Counted from the stretch's first letter, positions 25,176 through 40,190 are shown. The stretch is DNA of 64,000 nt from Wolfiporia cocos (GCA_029448655.1 JACCLO010000002.1:4650001-4714000), one strand, 5' to 3'. A program made the numbers and translations. Notes: generated from the letters alone by a model not told the origin.

Positions 25176-25719
25176 TATTGATAATGAGCGTTCTCGCATT
25201 ATCGGAATATCGAAGTACGAGTGTCGAACTTGCCATGTGTCCCGGTCCTAGCTTTGTTTGCGGCCGTGCTGTTCGTAAGCGGCAGGCAGGTTCCAACAAC
25301 GGCCATGAGCTTCTGGCAGTCTAAGTGACGAAAAGCCTTGTTACGGCACGCTGCACTTGAATGCAATGTCTTCACTGGTTGAGATTCGCCGTCTTGGTCA
25401 TGGGTATGCAATATTCCCGATGTCCGCAAAGTAACTTGCAATAGTGTGTAGTGATCTTCGCACAACAATGACTGTGGCATGCAGGAACGACCCCTAGATA
25501 TTGATCAAGATGGGATCTGGTACACATAAACGATAAATGTCGCGGAGATCAAATCCTGGGCCTGATGGAGCATTGATTGAAAAAGACGATGTCTCTACGA
25601 GATCTATAATCTACCCAACGTAAGGATATCGCTCGGCTGTCTAGTAGATTGTACAGGTATAGAGCAGACTTCCATGGCCAGGTAGGAAGGCGTGCCACTG
25701 CCAGTACACACACCGTCGC
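25176..25719. other. Intergenic between helicase fragment E and DBP3
   Basis: This is convergent 3' flank with no coding signal recognised. Confidence 0.4.
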
Positions 25720-28049
<2,330 letters not shown>

Positions 28050-28722
28050 CTTTTCTAGCAGTATAAAGAGAAGTTCAGCGCTGTGGCTGGAGTCGTCGGC
28101 AGGGTCAAAATTACGGGCGCTCGCCCTCGATCGGAGAAGGACCTCACAAATGTCCGACCCAAATTTTAACCAATCTTGGTGGTTCTGTGTCTATGTTTCT
28201 CGTGCCAAATCAGACCGTATAATTCCCAGAATGTAGATCTCTTTGCCACATAATAGCGCTCCTTATTGAAGCAGGGTTTCTGTCAGAGCATCGAACAGCG
28301 GCCACTTTAGGATTGGATTACAAGCGAGGATTTCGAGGCCATCAGCGGGATCGGACATATGCCGATTGTCCTATCGACGGAAAGCGCTAAACTGGTACAT
28401 GTACATGCGATGCGATGCACTGCACGATAGCCCTTCGCAGCCCACCCAATGATATCCTGCGAAGCCGAGAGCCACAGCTTCAGGAGACGGAGTAGCCCTT
28501 GGCTTCTGTAGGGCGTTGTCAATCAGGCAGATGAACAGTCGCAGTTGCAGCTGGTATCCACCTATGACAGAAGTCCACGGACCATCTCATGTGCTGTTTT
28601 CGCACTTCGGATTAAGTGTAGGCTGCGGTGGGCGCTTGTTAAAAGATCTCGCACGTGGCTGTGATTAGGTCGGTGTTAGCACGCGGCATTACCGACGCGT
28701 TCAGACTTTCCTCTTCACAGCG
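28050..28722. promoter_or_regulatory. Divergent intergenic region, DBP3 (-) / DOT1 (+)
   Basis: This 673-bp gap separates two divergent start codons, so it should hold both promoters. No gene is seen in it and no specific site could be assigned. Confidence 0.5.
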
Positions 28723-30992
28723 ATGACTGCTCCTCGTCCTGCCGCCTCTGACCTCAGCTTCTTCTCAAAAACTAAGACCGGCAGGGCGAGTGCGTCGACG
28801 TCCACGGCTCCGGCAGTTACAACGCGTTTTGTCACTGTGCAGCGCACCGTGAAGGCCACTCCAGATCCGAAGCTTAGCGCCTCAAAACTGCCTGTTCAGG
28901 CTCGCGACTCGCCGATACCCTCGACGTTTACCGAAGAAAAGAGCAATAAGCGGGGCAGCCCTGAGCCAACAGTCTCTACCAACAAGAAGAAGCGGCGGAC
29001 CTCGTCGCCCCCGGTCCAGCGCGACGAACAGTCGTCGGCAGAGGCTTCTGCCTCCTCTTCCAGTCAGGTGTTACGGACCGCGCCTGCAACGCGAGCGCGG
29101 TCACTGGCGCAATCTCCAGCTCCCACCGCACTCAGCAGCGGCAGTCGGTCTCGCTCCATCTCGGTTTTCCCTGTTGTTCCCCCAGCGCCGCGCCACTGCG
29201 GGACAGATGAAGACGGGCGCGTCGGACCTGGAGTAGTGAGTTCAGAATGCGTCGTACGCAATCTCATGAAGACATACAAAGCCTGTCAGTACTGCCCTTA
29301 TGTACTTCGCACGAATGGAAAATTTACGACATTTGCGCACGGAACACAGACTTTAGAAATCCCGATGATCCAGCGGACAAGTCGTTTGAGCCTCATCCTA
29401 CTGATTATCCTGTCACCGAACTTGAATACCCTAATACAGGAGCGTCGGAAAGGTTAGCACAGACTATCTTTCTATGGCGTGGCTGCTTAGGAACCGGCGG
29501 CCTAGATTTATTTTGCTCGTCCCAAAAGACAAGGATCACTACAACCCGATTATGTGTTTAGAGAATACCCTGCATACAATAATCGAATGTGAGCTGGATA
29601 TCCCTGTGGCAATGGTGCAATTAACCGACAGTACTTCAGACTACCTGACGCCGGCACAACGAGCATTGTTTGGGACTCTTCCTAGCAACAACCTAGTTGA
29701 CGATGACTGTCCTGTTCCTCCTCCCCTTATACCCCATATATCCACAAGTGAATTTATCGAGGCGTCCTCACCTCCCTCTGTTATTTCATCTGCATCATCA
29801 CCCGCGTCATCATTATTATCTGAATCATCATCTGCATCATCCGTATCTTCCGCAACATCGTTCTCGTCCTTATCCTCCTTGTCGTCCGTGTCCTCGCTGT
29901 CATCTCTTGCCTCGCTCTCCTCGCTCTCCGCCCTCGCCTCACATGCCTCCCAGCCCTCACCGTCACATCCTCCATCTGTGAACTACCTCCGCCTCTTCCA
30001 ACGCGCCATCAACAAGCAGGACGGCCCGCTCTTCCTCAAGGTCATGGACGCGATCAACGCGCTCCTGCGGCTGTTGAAGTACCCACCGCTCCCGCTCGAC
30101 CCGTTCTCACCGGCGCCGCCAAACAACCTGTGCGCGGCGGTCGCGACCTGGCCGCGTATCCCGGAGAAGGTGCTCACGCGCATCGTCGACGAGACGTACC
30201 AGCGCGCGGTCGGTCCGCACGTCGCGGAGCTCAAGCGCTACTCCGCGTTCTCGTCCGAGGTCTACGGCGAGCTCATGCCCAGCTTCGTCGCGCAGATCGT
30301 CGCTACGACGGGGCTCGGGCCTGACTCGCTCTTCGTCGACCTCGGATCGGGCGTGGGCAACGTCATCCTCCAGGCAAGCCTGCAGACGGGGTGCCAGAGC
30401 TTTGGCGTGGAGATCATGCCGGATCCCGCGAAGATCGCGAGGAGCCAGCTTGAGCAGTGTAAGATGCGCTGTAGGATGTGGGGCGTGAGTATGGGGGAGG
30501 TGGAGCTGGAGGAGGGAGATATGTTGAAGAGTAAGAGGGTCGATGAGCTGGTGCCCAAAGCGGATGTGGTGCTGGTGAATAACAAGGTGTTTCTGGAGTC
30601 GCGTAAGTACGGTGATGTTGAGGATAAGAAGAGTGCTCATGAGCGGTACAGTCAACGAAGCAATCAGACCGAAGTTCCTAGACCTGAAGGAGGGTGCCGT
30701 CGTTGTGTCTCTGAAGCCGTTTGTATCATCTCAGCGGCTAACAGGGCGAAATGTAAGTGTTTGCGAGATCACATTCGAAGTGTCCGTCTGACTAACGGTA
30801 CTGTAGCTGGACGACATCAGCGCGATTTTCCAGGTCACTGAGCGCCCCTATTACCCCGGCAGCGTCTCCTGGGGCAACGGCAGTGGGTCCTACTTCCTGC
30901 ACCGCGTCGACCGCGAAGGCTACGCCGACCGCAAAGCAGAATTCGAGAGCTCTCGCAACGGCTCCTCGCGTGGCACGCGCTCACGGCGATGA
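28723..30992 (+). CDS. DOT1: Histone H3-K79 methyltransferase DOT1
   Basis: S-adenosylmethionine-dependent lysine methyltransferase acting on nucleosomal H3K79. It starts at 28723 (MTAPRPAASDLSFFSKTKTG), with a Ser/Thr/Lys-rich N-terminus that includes a basic stretch 'NKKKRRTSS'. The conserved 'NPDDPADKSFEPHPTDYP' and 'ELEYPNTGASER' follow after an intron. A long Ser-rich insert lies at 29760-29960. The catalytic domain has the SAM-binding motif 'VDLGSGVGNVILQAS', 'GVEI' and 'VLVNNKVF'. Two further exons give 'NEAIRPKFLDLKEGAVVVSL', 'ISAIFQVTERPYYPGSVSWG' and 'RVDREGYADRKAEFESSR', ending at 30990-30992 within a basic C-terminus. I infer introns near 29288-29350, 29451-29508, 29590-29635, 30602-30648 and 30749-30804. 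The gene looks intact and divergent from DBP3. Confidence 0.92.
29760..29960 (+). repeat. Ser-codon low-complexity tract in DOT1
   Basis: About 70 codons are dominated by serine, with SSASS, SSLSS and SSLASL runs from TCATCA/TCGTCC-type repeats. The tract sits between the N-terminal region and the catalytic domain and stays in frame. Confidence 0.8.
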
Positions 30993-31999
30993 TACATTTC
31001 TGCGCATGTTCCATCTGCATCTCGTTCGCCGCATATGCATGCGCTTCGCCATTTCGCCGGATATACTCACGCTTCTCCCCCATCCGGACTGTCATTCTCG
31101 CTGTTTCACTATACCATGGACGCTCTGCTGCTCGCTGCTGTCACTGTCATTATCACTGCCTGTGCTATCTACCGCAATGTGTTGACGTTCTGCAATGTTC
31201 ACTAGCACGTACCATATTGTTATACTACTAGCCGTGTCGGACGACATCATTTGCATCGCTAATGCTCTTTCGTCAGTGCTCATCTTCGCAGGAGGTACGT
31301 GCAGTGAGGAGGATAGCAGCACAGTGCCCAATGACCTTTGGTAGATTATGGCAATCTGCAACCAGGTGTGTAGTATTTGGCCACTGTATTGACCGGCTTT
31401 GATCTGGCCTAGTGAGCAGCAGGTCGATCCGGCGTCTTGTGAGATCATTATGACTCAGTGCAGGGGTGCTCTAGGAAGAGGACGATCTCACGCGACAAAT
31501 GGCAGCAAACTCATTGACTAGTATGATCTGCGGTAAGTCAGCATATCGAAGAAGTGGGTCCACCGAGGATGGAATATACGCAGTAGACTTCTGTTGCGGT
31601 TTCAGCCGACCGCCAGTACAGGCTGACGCGCGACAAATAGGTCTTGCCGAAGGCAATTCAAACACAGGTATGCAATAGGTCGCAGATGTCAGAGGTGTCA
31701 CAAACTGTCGCGTTTTCGGCGACTGTCGACCACATCAATTCCGATTGTCATTGGCTCAGCCACCTTGGTGCACGCAAAAATACCTTTCCATTCATGCTCG
31801 GATAAAGGTTGTAGTCAATGGTCTTTATAAATGCAATGCTTCATGAGCAGTCTATTCATGTCTAATTGAGTATTGACAATGGCATTGATCACAGATCACT
31901 CTACTGTCTGGCCACGGAAGATGGTATGGTCCAAATCATCTCAATTTGACAGAACAATGCCACAGGTACGTGGTGCGAACCGAAGGGTGTGTTTCCTGT
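30993..31999. other. Intergenic, nothing recognised
   Basis: 3' flank of DOT1 followed by sequence with only short, unsupported open frames. Confidence 0.4.
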
Positions 32000-32890
32000 C
32001 TTTCTAAAGCGCATCTGTATTAGTTTTCTTGCAATGCTCTTCGGTTGGAGCATGATGAAAACATGTAAGCCGACTCTGAAAGCTTGGTTCCAGGCTTTAC
32101 TGACCCTTATACTAAATGTGCGTTCGCCAAGATACTTTTTACCATTTTCCCCCATATAGACGGCGCTCCCTGCAAGCCCTCGGTAAGCACAAGTATGGCT
32201 ACCCTTCACTATACTCATCAAGAACTATACGGTCCATACATCAACGATTGGCACAATTGGTTGTGATTGCGATGGACACATTCAAGATCTACGTCTACGA
32301 TCATGCCGACCCGGCATCGATCTCAGGTCATCTCAACTATGACATCAGCACCATGATCATGAACTCCGCCGCATCCCCCGATGTGCAGTGCTTTCTTGTG
32401 TGGCGTTTGTTCATGTTGGGTCATCTGAAACTCCTCGTTACCTGAGTCACCCTGGTGCGTACAGTTACGCATTAACATAGATTATCAATGCCTCATTATT
32501 GCCAATGAAAGTGCTTAAGGTTCTGCAAAGAAGATGCAAGCTGCACCCATTGTGGATTACCGCCTCCATCATCCATTGGCAACGGTATTGAATGCCCTTC
32601 GCGATCCAGAATCAACATCTCAGTCCTCAAGTCAGGTGACTGTCTAATTCTGCACTGGTGAGCATTATCATTGTATATGCAGTAAGTATGATGGTAAGTT
32701 CTGTTTCCAATCGATATCTGGACCGCAAAAGCTCAGACCTATGCTGTTTCGCGCAAAAGGGCAATTATCACATCGTACCTCAATGATTAATCGTATCATT
32801 CGCATCATCATAAGTACAGGGATGCTCACAGGTGGGTCTGTTGCCCCGAACAGTGCATCCCTGAACAAGATCGAGCTAGCGTTGTAGCTA
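32000..32890 (+). pseudogene. Decayed DUF6534 membrane-protein gene
   Basis: Frames at 32160-32440 give 'VVIAMDTFKIYVYDHADPAS', aligning with 'ITVDTFDIYVYSHADYAS' of the intact gene at 34107-35721. 'MIMNSAASPDVQCFLVWRLF' follows. Near 32780 'MINRIIRIIISTGMLTG' matches 'LNRIIRLGIGTGTLT'. The intervening exons contain stops and lack the expected transmembrane continuity. It is a tandem, degraded copy about 2 kb upstream of the intact gene. Confidence 0.7.
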
Positions 32891-34106
32891 TTACCCTTGT
32901 GTTAGCCCTTGGACTCCAAGTGTAATCATCCATGATGGCGAACATCCCTCAATAACACGCTGTTTCTGAGCACATCTGTATTCAAAGCCTTTTCGCAGGA
33001 TTGAATGCTTACTCAGTATCAGCGGTTAGAAGCTAACGAGCGAACTGTTTGTCGTGATAACATATGCGCTAATCTATGTACTGACCTCCTCAGCTAGCTA
33101 CGCGATATCACTCTTGGTTAACCTGAATAGTCGGTTTTGCCTGACTCCCGGGAAATTGTCTGCGAACACTTCAATATTGCCCACGTAGAGACCCCACCGG
33201 AGTCAGTCTCACGCATTGAGGTCGAGCGGTCTCAATTCTCGGAAACAGCTATCTATGGTAGGCAGCCACATCGATTGTCTGATGTCGGGCGGCATCAGAA
33301 CATACGGACGGGCATCCATTCATTAGGTGAGTCACCCCTTACAGGAGTGTAGGCACCATGTACAAGTGCGTATCGATCTGAGGCATGTGTCAAGGTCAGC
33401 ATTTGAGGCTCATGGACACTGTGTTGGAGTGAGCGAGGATCATCTCTTGGCGTTGCGCCGTTACATACTAAAGGTACGATCATGAACCAATGCCATCGCG
33501 CGGCGCCCAGACAGATAATATTAGACAATCAAGGAGTCACTACAGCCGTCTTGTTGTCATTACGATAAAACTTTTAACAAGGATGGCACGAGAGCTGTCA
33601 ATCTCAAACAGGATCCGTACGTGCCGTTAGAGCCTTGGTAGGCTTCTGGCGCGGACATACCGAATATTAAGGATCAATGTCGCTAACACTGAGGTGCAAA
33701 GATATCCTTCCATTGCTTGACTGATGTCCATCCTCTCTTGTGCCTCATTATGTACTTCCAAGAATCATGTAGATATAGAGCTCAATAAGATGGATGTCAA
33801 AAGATGGAGGTAATATAGCACCTCATTGCCATCCACATCAGGCTGTGTTAAGACAAGTCCACGCGCAAATTTCGGAGCCACTGGCGTACTAGAAGGCTGA
33901 TTGATTAGTAAATCGAGCATCTTCCATGCAAGAAGGTGTTATTGCTATTTGCTCGAGACACGCACTCTGCCCATGTGTCCATGCGGACAAAGAACGCCGA
34001 GCCATCTTCACGGCCGCACAAAACTCTTAGAAAGAGCGGTTCCGTTTGCACTACACGCCCTGGTCTGCTACGCAAGTGACGAATCCACCTACCGCTGACT
34101 GCAGCA
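32891..34106. other. Intergenic between decayed and intact DUF6534 copies
   Basis: The open frame around 33137-33350 could be a remnant C-terminal tail of the decayed copy, but no shared motif proves it. Nothing else was recognised. Confidence 0.35.
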
Positions 34107-35721
34107 ATGTCACTTGTGTCAGACTATTGGTTGTGGGTCCCTCGAATACGTGCAGTAAGTGTGCAAAGTTTAGCTAATCCAGCTTCTCAGGACAGGTCCT
34201 CAAGTAAGCCTTGATCGTTTGGAAATCAAGCAATTTGTGACGAATGTTAAAGCTGTACGTATAACAGTTGACAGGAATGCTATTTGTGTGGGCTTTCCAG
34301 GGTGTGCTTTCTGTCCAAATATGTGAGTCACAATCCATCACTGCATTTGATCTGTCCCGACGAGTGTTTACTAGATATGTTCCACTCTTTCTTTCCTGAT
34401 GAAAGACCCCTGCTAAAAGTACTCGGTATGTCAGTATAGCTCTCAGCATACCTGCTAAAAGCCGCATCATGCTGATTCATGACATAGTCATCGGATTGTA
34501 CGTCTTTGAATGTGTGCAAACGGTCCTGATCACAGTGGACACGTTCGACATCTACGTATACAGCCACGCCGATTATGCATCAGTTACTGCGCCTCTCAAC
34601 TTCTGGTTTAGCAGCCTTATCATGAACGCAATGGCGTCTGTGACAGTGCAATGGTACTTTGCATGGCGGCTGTACATCGTTAGCAAATCAATAGTTCTGC
34701 TCGCGGGTATTTGTTTCGTACGATGCATTCTATTGATACTAGATGTGATTGTGACGCAACGTTGGATCAGCTGGCCTTTATTCAAGCTGGCGCAGGCTTC
34801 GCGTCTGGGATCATGGTAAGGCGCCATTGTGACCTGCCATCACCATGAGAGTCGATCATGTCTACAGCAAAAAGAAGCGCCTTCTCTGGTGAACTACCGT
34901 CCAGTGCACCCGGTGACGATGGTAAGTGGCCGTAATCTCCTAGATCTAGGTGAGCACTGCTAATTGTCCGCGTCAGGTTAACCTGATTGGTTGTGCTTTG
35001 GTCGATTCCATCATTGCAATCTTCATGACCGTTACAGTTCGTACAATTATACGTGATGCCATACTGCGAGTCATTCTGAGTATGTGTGTAGCTGCTTCGA
35101 GCTAGAAGCAATGTTTTGGCATATCGTACTCCTATTCTAAATCGTATCATCCGCCTTGGAATAGGCACCGGCACTCTGACAGGTGGGTCACACCTCGATC
35201 CCTACTGACGATACTGATGGCGCCTGCGTAGCGAGTGTCGCTATTGTGGTTCTTGCAATGGCCTTCGGGTCGCCGGTGAGTTCAATGTAACCACCTTCGA
35301 GCCCTGAATCGATATGACATTTTACATCCAGCAAACCTTCATCTTTGAGACCCTGTGAGTAGTCGGTAAGATATAATGTGATTTGTCGCTGACAATCCTA
35401 TAGAGGCTTCGTGATCAGTCAATTGTACGTTTGTGACATTACCTTCACCGCTTTGCCTTCTCACCGATTAACCTCAGCTACGTGAACTCCCTTGTCACCA
35501 ATCTCAACAGCAGGCACTTTCTACGAGCTGAACAGCAAGTAGCCGACATTAGTTTACGGCCTTCTATATGGAAAGTCACCGACGGTCGAACTCATGCTCT
35601 CGCCACGATACTCAGAGATCCTGATTACGAGGCACAGCCACCCACTTTGTACTCCACACAGGGAGAAGTGGTGCCCACCCAAGCGCCCAGGCTGAAGATT
35701 CGCAGGCGATTTTCAATATGA
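34107..35721 (+). CDS. DUF6534 family multi-pass membrane protein
   Basis: An Agaricomycete-expanded membrane protein family of unknown function. The 5' end is uncertain; 34107 (MSLVSDYWLWVPRIRA, then a GTAAGT donor) is a plausible start. Supported exons give 'MFHSFFPDERPLLKVL', 'VIGLYVFECVQTVLITVDTF', 'FSSLIMNAMASVTVQWYFAW' and 'IVLLAGICFVRCILLILDVI' as hydrophobic segments. Then come 'VNLIGCALVDSIIAIFMTV', 'LNRIIRLGIGTGTLT', 'ASVAIVVLAMAFGSP', 'TFIFETL', 'GFVISQL' and 'YVNSLVTNLNSRHFLRAEQQ', the last being the family's typical C-terminal membrane segment followed by a 'NSR' motif. The cytosolic tail ends 'LKIRRRFSI'. Introns are 50-70 nt, and no disruption is seen in the supported exons. 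Confidence 0.75.
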
Positions 35722-35797
35722 ATGTCACGCATGCATGTCATCCTGCCACGTTCGGTGATCCCTATGAGGGACGGTGACTGCCAACGGCCTAGACGCT

Positions 35798-36031
35798 ATG
35801 CAACCCATCATGCCTAGCTACGAAGATCAATATGCCACTCACAACTATTCGACCCGGAGCTCTCGAAATAAATACGCCCAGCTGCGCTATGGCATATGCG
35901 CCGAGAAATCTGGTCACTGCGCGGCGCTTACCTCCAGCTTTATGAGTATCCCCGTATTGCCTAAAGACGATGACGTCGCAGCAGGCTGCCTAACTGCGTG
36001 TTGTTTGTGCGCGGAGGAGGACATCCCTTAA
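35798..36031 (+). CDS. Small hypothetical protein, doubtful
   Basis: A single open frame of 77 codons from ATG 35798 encodes a hydrophilic protein with a Cys-rich end (AAGCLTACCLCAEED). It lies between the DUF6534 and RVS167-like genes in a gap with no other content. I recognise no family with confidence; it could be chance. Confidence 0.2.
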   Translation: MQPIMPSYEDQYATHNYSTRSSRNKYAQLRYGICAEKSGHCAALTSSFMSIPVLPKDDDVAAGCLTACCLCAEEDIP

Positions 36032-36118
36032 GTAGCCATAATAATCAAATAATCCGAATTTGACGAAGACTCCACTGCGATGTTTGGCAATAATCCCCCC
36101 ATCGGGGGCTCGTCTCAA

Positions 36119-37847
36119 TCACGTATCCTGCACATAGTTCCCTATCATCCGGCTTAGCATCATCCGACCGATCACCGCGATCACGAACGTACCTGGGAAC
36201 ACCCCCTGTCTGCCCCCAATCCTCCCCGTCCACCAATCCTCCGCGCTCTCCGTCCGCTCAATCACCTCGATCCTATCTCCCGCGCGGAACTCAAGGTCAC
36301 CCTCCGCCTGCGGGCTGAAGTCGTACAACGCAACAACATACGAAGCGGCCGGCTTGGGCTTGGGCTTGAGCGGGGGTGGCGGAGGCGGAGCCTTCTTCAA
36401 TGGTGCGGCGCTTGCTGCAGACGCGGGCGGGGAATATGGTGGAGGTGGTGCAAGGCTGGCGCTCGGCGGAGGTGGAGGTGCCTTCTTATTATAGGAGGGC
36501 GTGCGGGAGGCTGTAGAGCCGACACTGGAGGTAGTTCCTGAGCGGCCGAGGGTGGATGGCTGACCGGATGCTGCGCGGTGTTGCTGGACGAGCTTGGCTG
36601 AAGGCGATCGAAGCTGTCAGGGGAGTTAGTGCCGCGCAATAGAAGAAGGCTTACATGTGGAGATCAGGCGTTGGGTGAGCTCGAGTGCCTCAACCCTCTC
36701 CATCGCGTCCGTCCGCTTGGACTCGTACTCTACTGCGATCTCGGAGCCGCTGATCGAGACGTCGTACTTGCCTTCGGCGAAGCTGTTCAGCTTCTCTAGC
36801 ATGAGATAGAAGATGTTGAGCCTACATCGCAATACGGAGTGTCAGTTTGCGTTGGTGCAATACCCGGGAGGTATCGGGTACTATAAGAACCGTAGCCTTC
36901 TGATACGCACTGCATGTAGAAGAAAGAATGGAATAGGGGATCGATGAACTGTGTGGCTTGTACCAGGAACCGCGGGAGCTCTGTCTTTAGGGTAGTGTTG
37001 ATGTATTCGTATTCGTTCGAAGCAACTTCGAAGTCTTGCTCCAACTGATCGTGTAGAGCGATGGTCGAGCCAGCGTCACAAATCATGGCAAATCATCGTA
37101 CCTTGAAAAGATTCTTCTCATCATTGAGCGTCTTCTCTTTCTTGTCCCGCAGTTTGGTCAAGGAGTTGTTGAACCTGTCGTAGTCGATAAGCTAATGGGG
37201 GCGGCAAAAATTAGTGTTTTATCTTCAGAATAGTGCAGGCTAGTATAACCTTGTGTTCCCGCTTCGTGAGGGTCTTCCGGATCGTCTTCATGACTCCTTG
37301 CAACTCCTTGACAGGCCCAATGATTCTGCTCTCAATTAACTCCAACTCGGGTACAATCGCAGCCTTTAGCTCCTCAAGTGCAACCTCGTAGGCATCAACA
37401 TTACGAATAGTATGTTCTGTATCAGGGTGCTTCCCTAACAAGTCGTACTCGCCCGAGAGGGGATGGAAGATCACCGCGAAATGATGTGCGAAGCCGGCGC
37501 CATGCGAGAAGAGGTTAGTGACGGACTCCGTATACGCCTTGGTGTCTTTCAAGAGCTTCTCGGTCGCAGTCTCTATCGAGGAGAAGCGGCGCGCATAGTC
37601 ATCGAATTCGGGGTCGGTGGACTCTACAGCACAGCACGACGCCACAAGGAGCGATGAAGAGGATGCCTGGATTAACCGCCGCAATACAGGATGTCTGCTT
37701 GAAGCGACGTACTCTTAGACATGCCGACCTTTGTGGTCAGCATGTGCGGTGTCCTGCATGTCGCGCATCTCGATGAGCGACCACGTCCGGGTAACTGCCG
37801 TCGATTTTGGTAACTCACCGCGCGAACGCCTTTGTAATGCCCTTCAT
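36119..37847 (-). CDS. RVS167-type BAR and SH3 domain protein (amphiphysin-like)
   Basis: A membrane-curvature protein of the actin and endocytosis machinery. The start [10 protein letters not shown] at 37847 is followed after introns by '[13 protein letters not shown]' and '[20 protein letters not shown]', the N-BAR beginning. '[20 protein letters not shown]' and '[20 protein letters not shown]' continue it. Further BAR helices lie at 36640-37090. A Pro-rich linker ([13 protein letters not shown]) leads to a C-terminal SH3: '[19 protein letters not shown]', '[15 protein letters not shown]' and, after a last intron, 'NYVQDT'. The stop is at 36119-36121. Domain order matches yeast Rvs167 and differs from Rvs161, which lacks SH3. 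It is divergent from SBDS. The small exon structure near 37680-37840 was set by the conserved N-terminus. Confidence 0.85.
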
Positions 37848-38171
37848 CTCTCCGAGTCACTATATGTTTCGCGTTGAATCCGAGGTGTGCCTTCCGCCGC
37901 CGCCGCCGTCCCGAGAATATGAGTCTTGAAGCTGTGCGCCTGTGCAGGAGGTGCTGGGCTGCGGCGCTCGGCATGATTGGCGTCTGTGGGCGGCTTACGT
38001 GAGCTTTATGACGCCATTCAGACAGCTGGCGCTTACCGGTGCGTAATACCGGCCCCGCTTGCTGCTTATCCTTCTGACTACATCTGAATCAATCGCTGGC
38101 TCGAGGGATAAGAACCTGCTTGTAATTCCTGTCATCTCTGCCTTCTGTATCTGTAGAGCATTCACCCACCA
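37848..38171. promoter_or_regulatory. Divergent intergenic region, RVS167-like (-) / SBDS (+)
   Basis: This 324-bp gap between two divergent starts presumably holds both promoters. No specific element was identified. Confidence 0.5.
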
Positions 38172-39223
38172 TGCCGATAAACCAACCAGCAACTCAAATC
38201 AAGTGCGATACTTGTTCGCGCTACTTGTCGCGACTTCTGATTAGAATTGTAATGTCCACAGACTTACAAATGTATCTGTTGTGCGATTAAAGAAAGGAGG
38301 AAAGCGCTTTGAGGTGTGTACGGTCTGTATCTGCTGTCGAAACACAAAGCAGAGACTCGTCCGCGTAGATTGCATGCTACAAGAATAAAGTACAAGAATG
38401 GCGTAGCGGAGTTGAGACGAACCTCGACGACGTGCTGCAGATAGCCAACGTATACATGAACGTCTCGAAAGGAGAGCTGGCAAAGAGCCAGGACCTACAA
38501 AAGGCATTCGGTACGACCGACCAGGACACCATCGTCAAGGAGGTACGCTTCGCGTGTATTTTCGGGTAGCTGGGCCGCTGACGGTCCGACTCGGCTACAG
38601 ATCTTGAAGAAGGGCGAGTTGCAGGTGGGCGAGAAGGAGCGCGAGCACGATCTCTCTTCAATCCGGCGCGAGATCGCGACGCTCGTCGCAGAGAAGTGCG
38701 TGGACCCAGCAACACAGACGCGCTATCCCGTTGGTGTGATCGAGAAGGCACTTGTCGAGGTTGGCTTCAGCGTGCGCCCAGGGAAGAACGCGAAGAGTCA
38801 GGTGTGTGCGCGGCTATGCATGCATTATCAATGCAATGTTGACATGGATGCAACTTTGCTGAAGGTATCGGAATGTATCAAGCTGTTACAGACAGAGTCG
38901 AGGCTACCTATACAGCGCGCCCGTATGCGCATCTCAATTACGGTGCCCGTCGCGGACGCGGAGCGTCTCCGATCACGCGTTCTTGAAAGTGCAGAGGTTG
39001 TGGAGCGCGATGAGATGGGTCCAGAGCAATGGGAAACAGTGAGTATTGTTAATCCTCTAGTACCTCAGTTTGACATTCAAGCAATATACTGCAGGTCCTG
39101 TTGATAGACCCTGGCCAGGTCCGCGTGCTCAATGATCTATTACACAAAGAATGTGCAGGGCGCGGGCATCTGGAGACATTGGCATTTACGGCGACCGCAA
39201 GCTCAAGTGCCGCGGCAGCTTGA
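38172..39223 (+). CDS. SDO1: Ribosome maturation protein SBDS/SDO1
   Basis: Cofactor of the EFL1 GTPase that releases eIF6 (Tif6) from 60S pre-ribosomes. Start [11 protein letters not shown] at 38172. After an intron come '[17 protein letters not shown]', then '[20 protein letters not shown]' and '[19 protein letters not shown]' (FYSH domain). '[19 protein letters not shown]' and '[20 protein letters not shown]' (central domain) follow. The last exons give '[20 protein letters not shown]' and '[20 protein letters not shown]', ending in an Ala-rich tail at 39221-39223. Five short introns are inferred. The gene is intact and convergent with helicase C, whose stop lies about 270 bp away. Parts of it are duplicated at 9985-10290 and 49894-50235. 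Confidence 0.93.
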
Positions 39224-40190
39224 GTTGGGCAGACATGCCGTTGGAGCACATGTCTCCGGAGAGGTCACGCGTATTGTAATATTATACTACTAGTACACAG
39301 GAATGCAAACCGCTTAGTTACGCGTTGAGAGTCGAGCAGGGAGGTCAGAGAAGACAAACTCACGGCCGAAAGTAAAAGCAAGGACGTCGGAGGGAATGTA
39401 TAGGTACATACGTAAAGCTGGCTGCATGCAAGTGACAACACAAAATCAGGCGTACCATACCGAAGATTTCTGCCAAGCTGTACAGATTTAGATTTAGAAT
39501 ACCTCGAGAGGGTCGATATCCTCCACATTAAGCGCTGGTTTCTTCCTGGTCCGGTCCGCCACTCTGGGCTTAAGGATGTATTTCAATGCAAATTCGAGAT
39601 CTTCTCGCCATTTGGCTGCAGTATCCGGGGGTAGCTGATCAGCCAGCTGCTGGACCTCACGCGCGCGCGCCTCGAGTCCTTCCAAGTCTCCCTCACGGTG
39701 GAATTCCGACTTCGGTAACAGCAGTTTGTGAAGGTGTGCGGCCTCCTTGATCCATCGCCTGAGACAAAACAGAATGTCAGCAGTGACAGCGAGAAGTATT
39801 TCAGGTCTAGACACACGAAATCTTGGTCAGGTAATCCTGTGCGGCCTCCAGATCCTCGTGTTGCGCGGTCGCCAATCGCTTCTTCGCCTTATCTTTACGA
39901 CCGCGCAAGTAATTCTCGACGCACTCGAGGTATACTACGAGATACGGCAAGGATCCTAAGAAGAGCATCCTGTAGCGTCTACGAGCCCATTGCATCGTAT
40001 GGGCTGCCTCTTGGAATAATGCCGCAACTCGTCCTATGTTTGCACTGTGTGGCATGCTTAAATACTTGTCGCGTCGAGCACGACGCTGTCTGTAACGACG
40101 ATACGCGCTGAGAATAGTCGCGGCTGCCGCCAACTCTACTTCCGTTAGCGCTCGAGGTGCAGCATCGTGCTGTTCCTGTTCGAGATTGAC
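38772..40190 (-). repeat. Source block of the helicase/SBDS segmental duplication
   Basis: This interval (SBDS 3' exons, the convergent intergenic region and the helicase C C-terminal module) matches 9047-10290 in inverted orientation. Part of it also matches the decayed 55803-56300 fragment. Confidence 0.82.
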
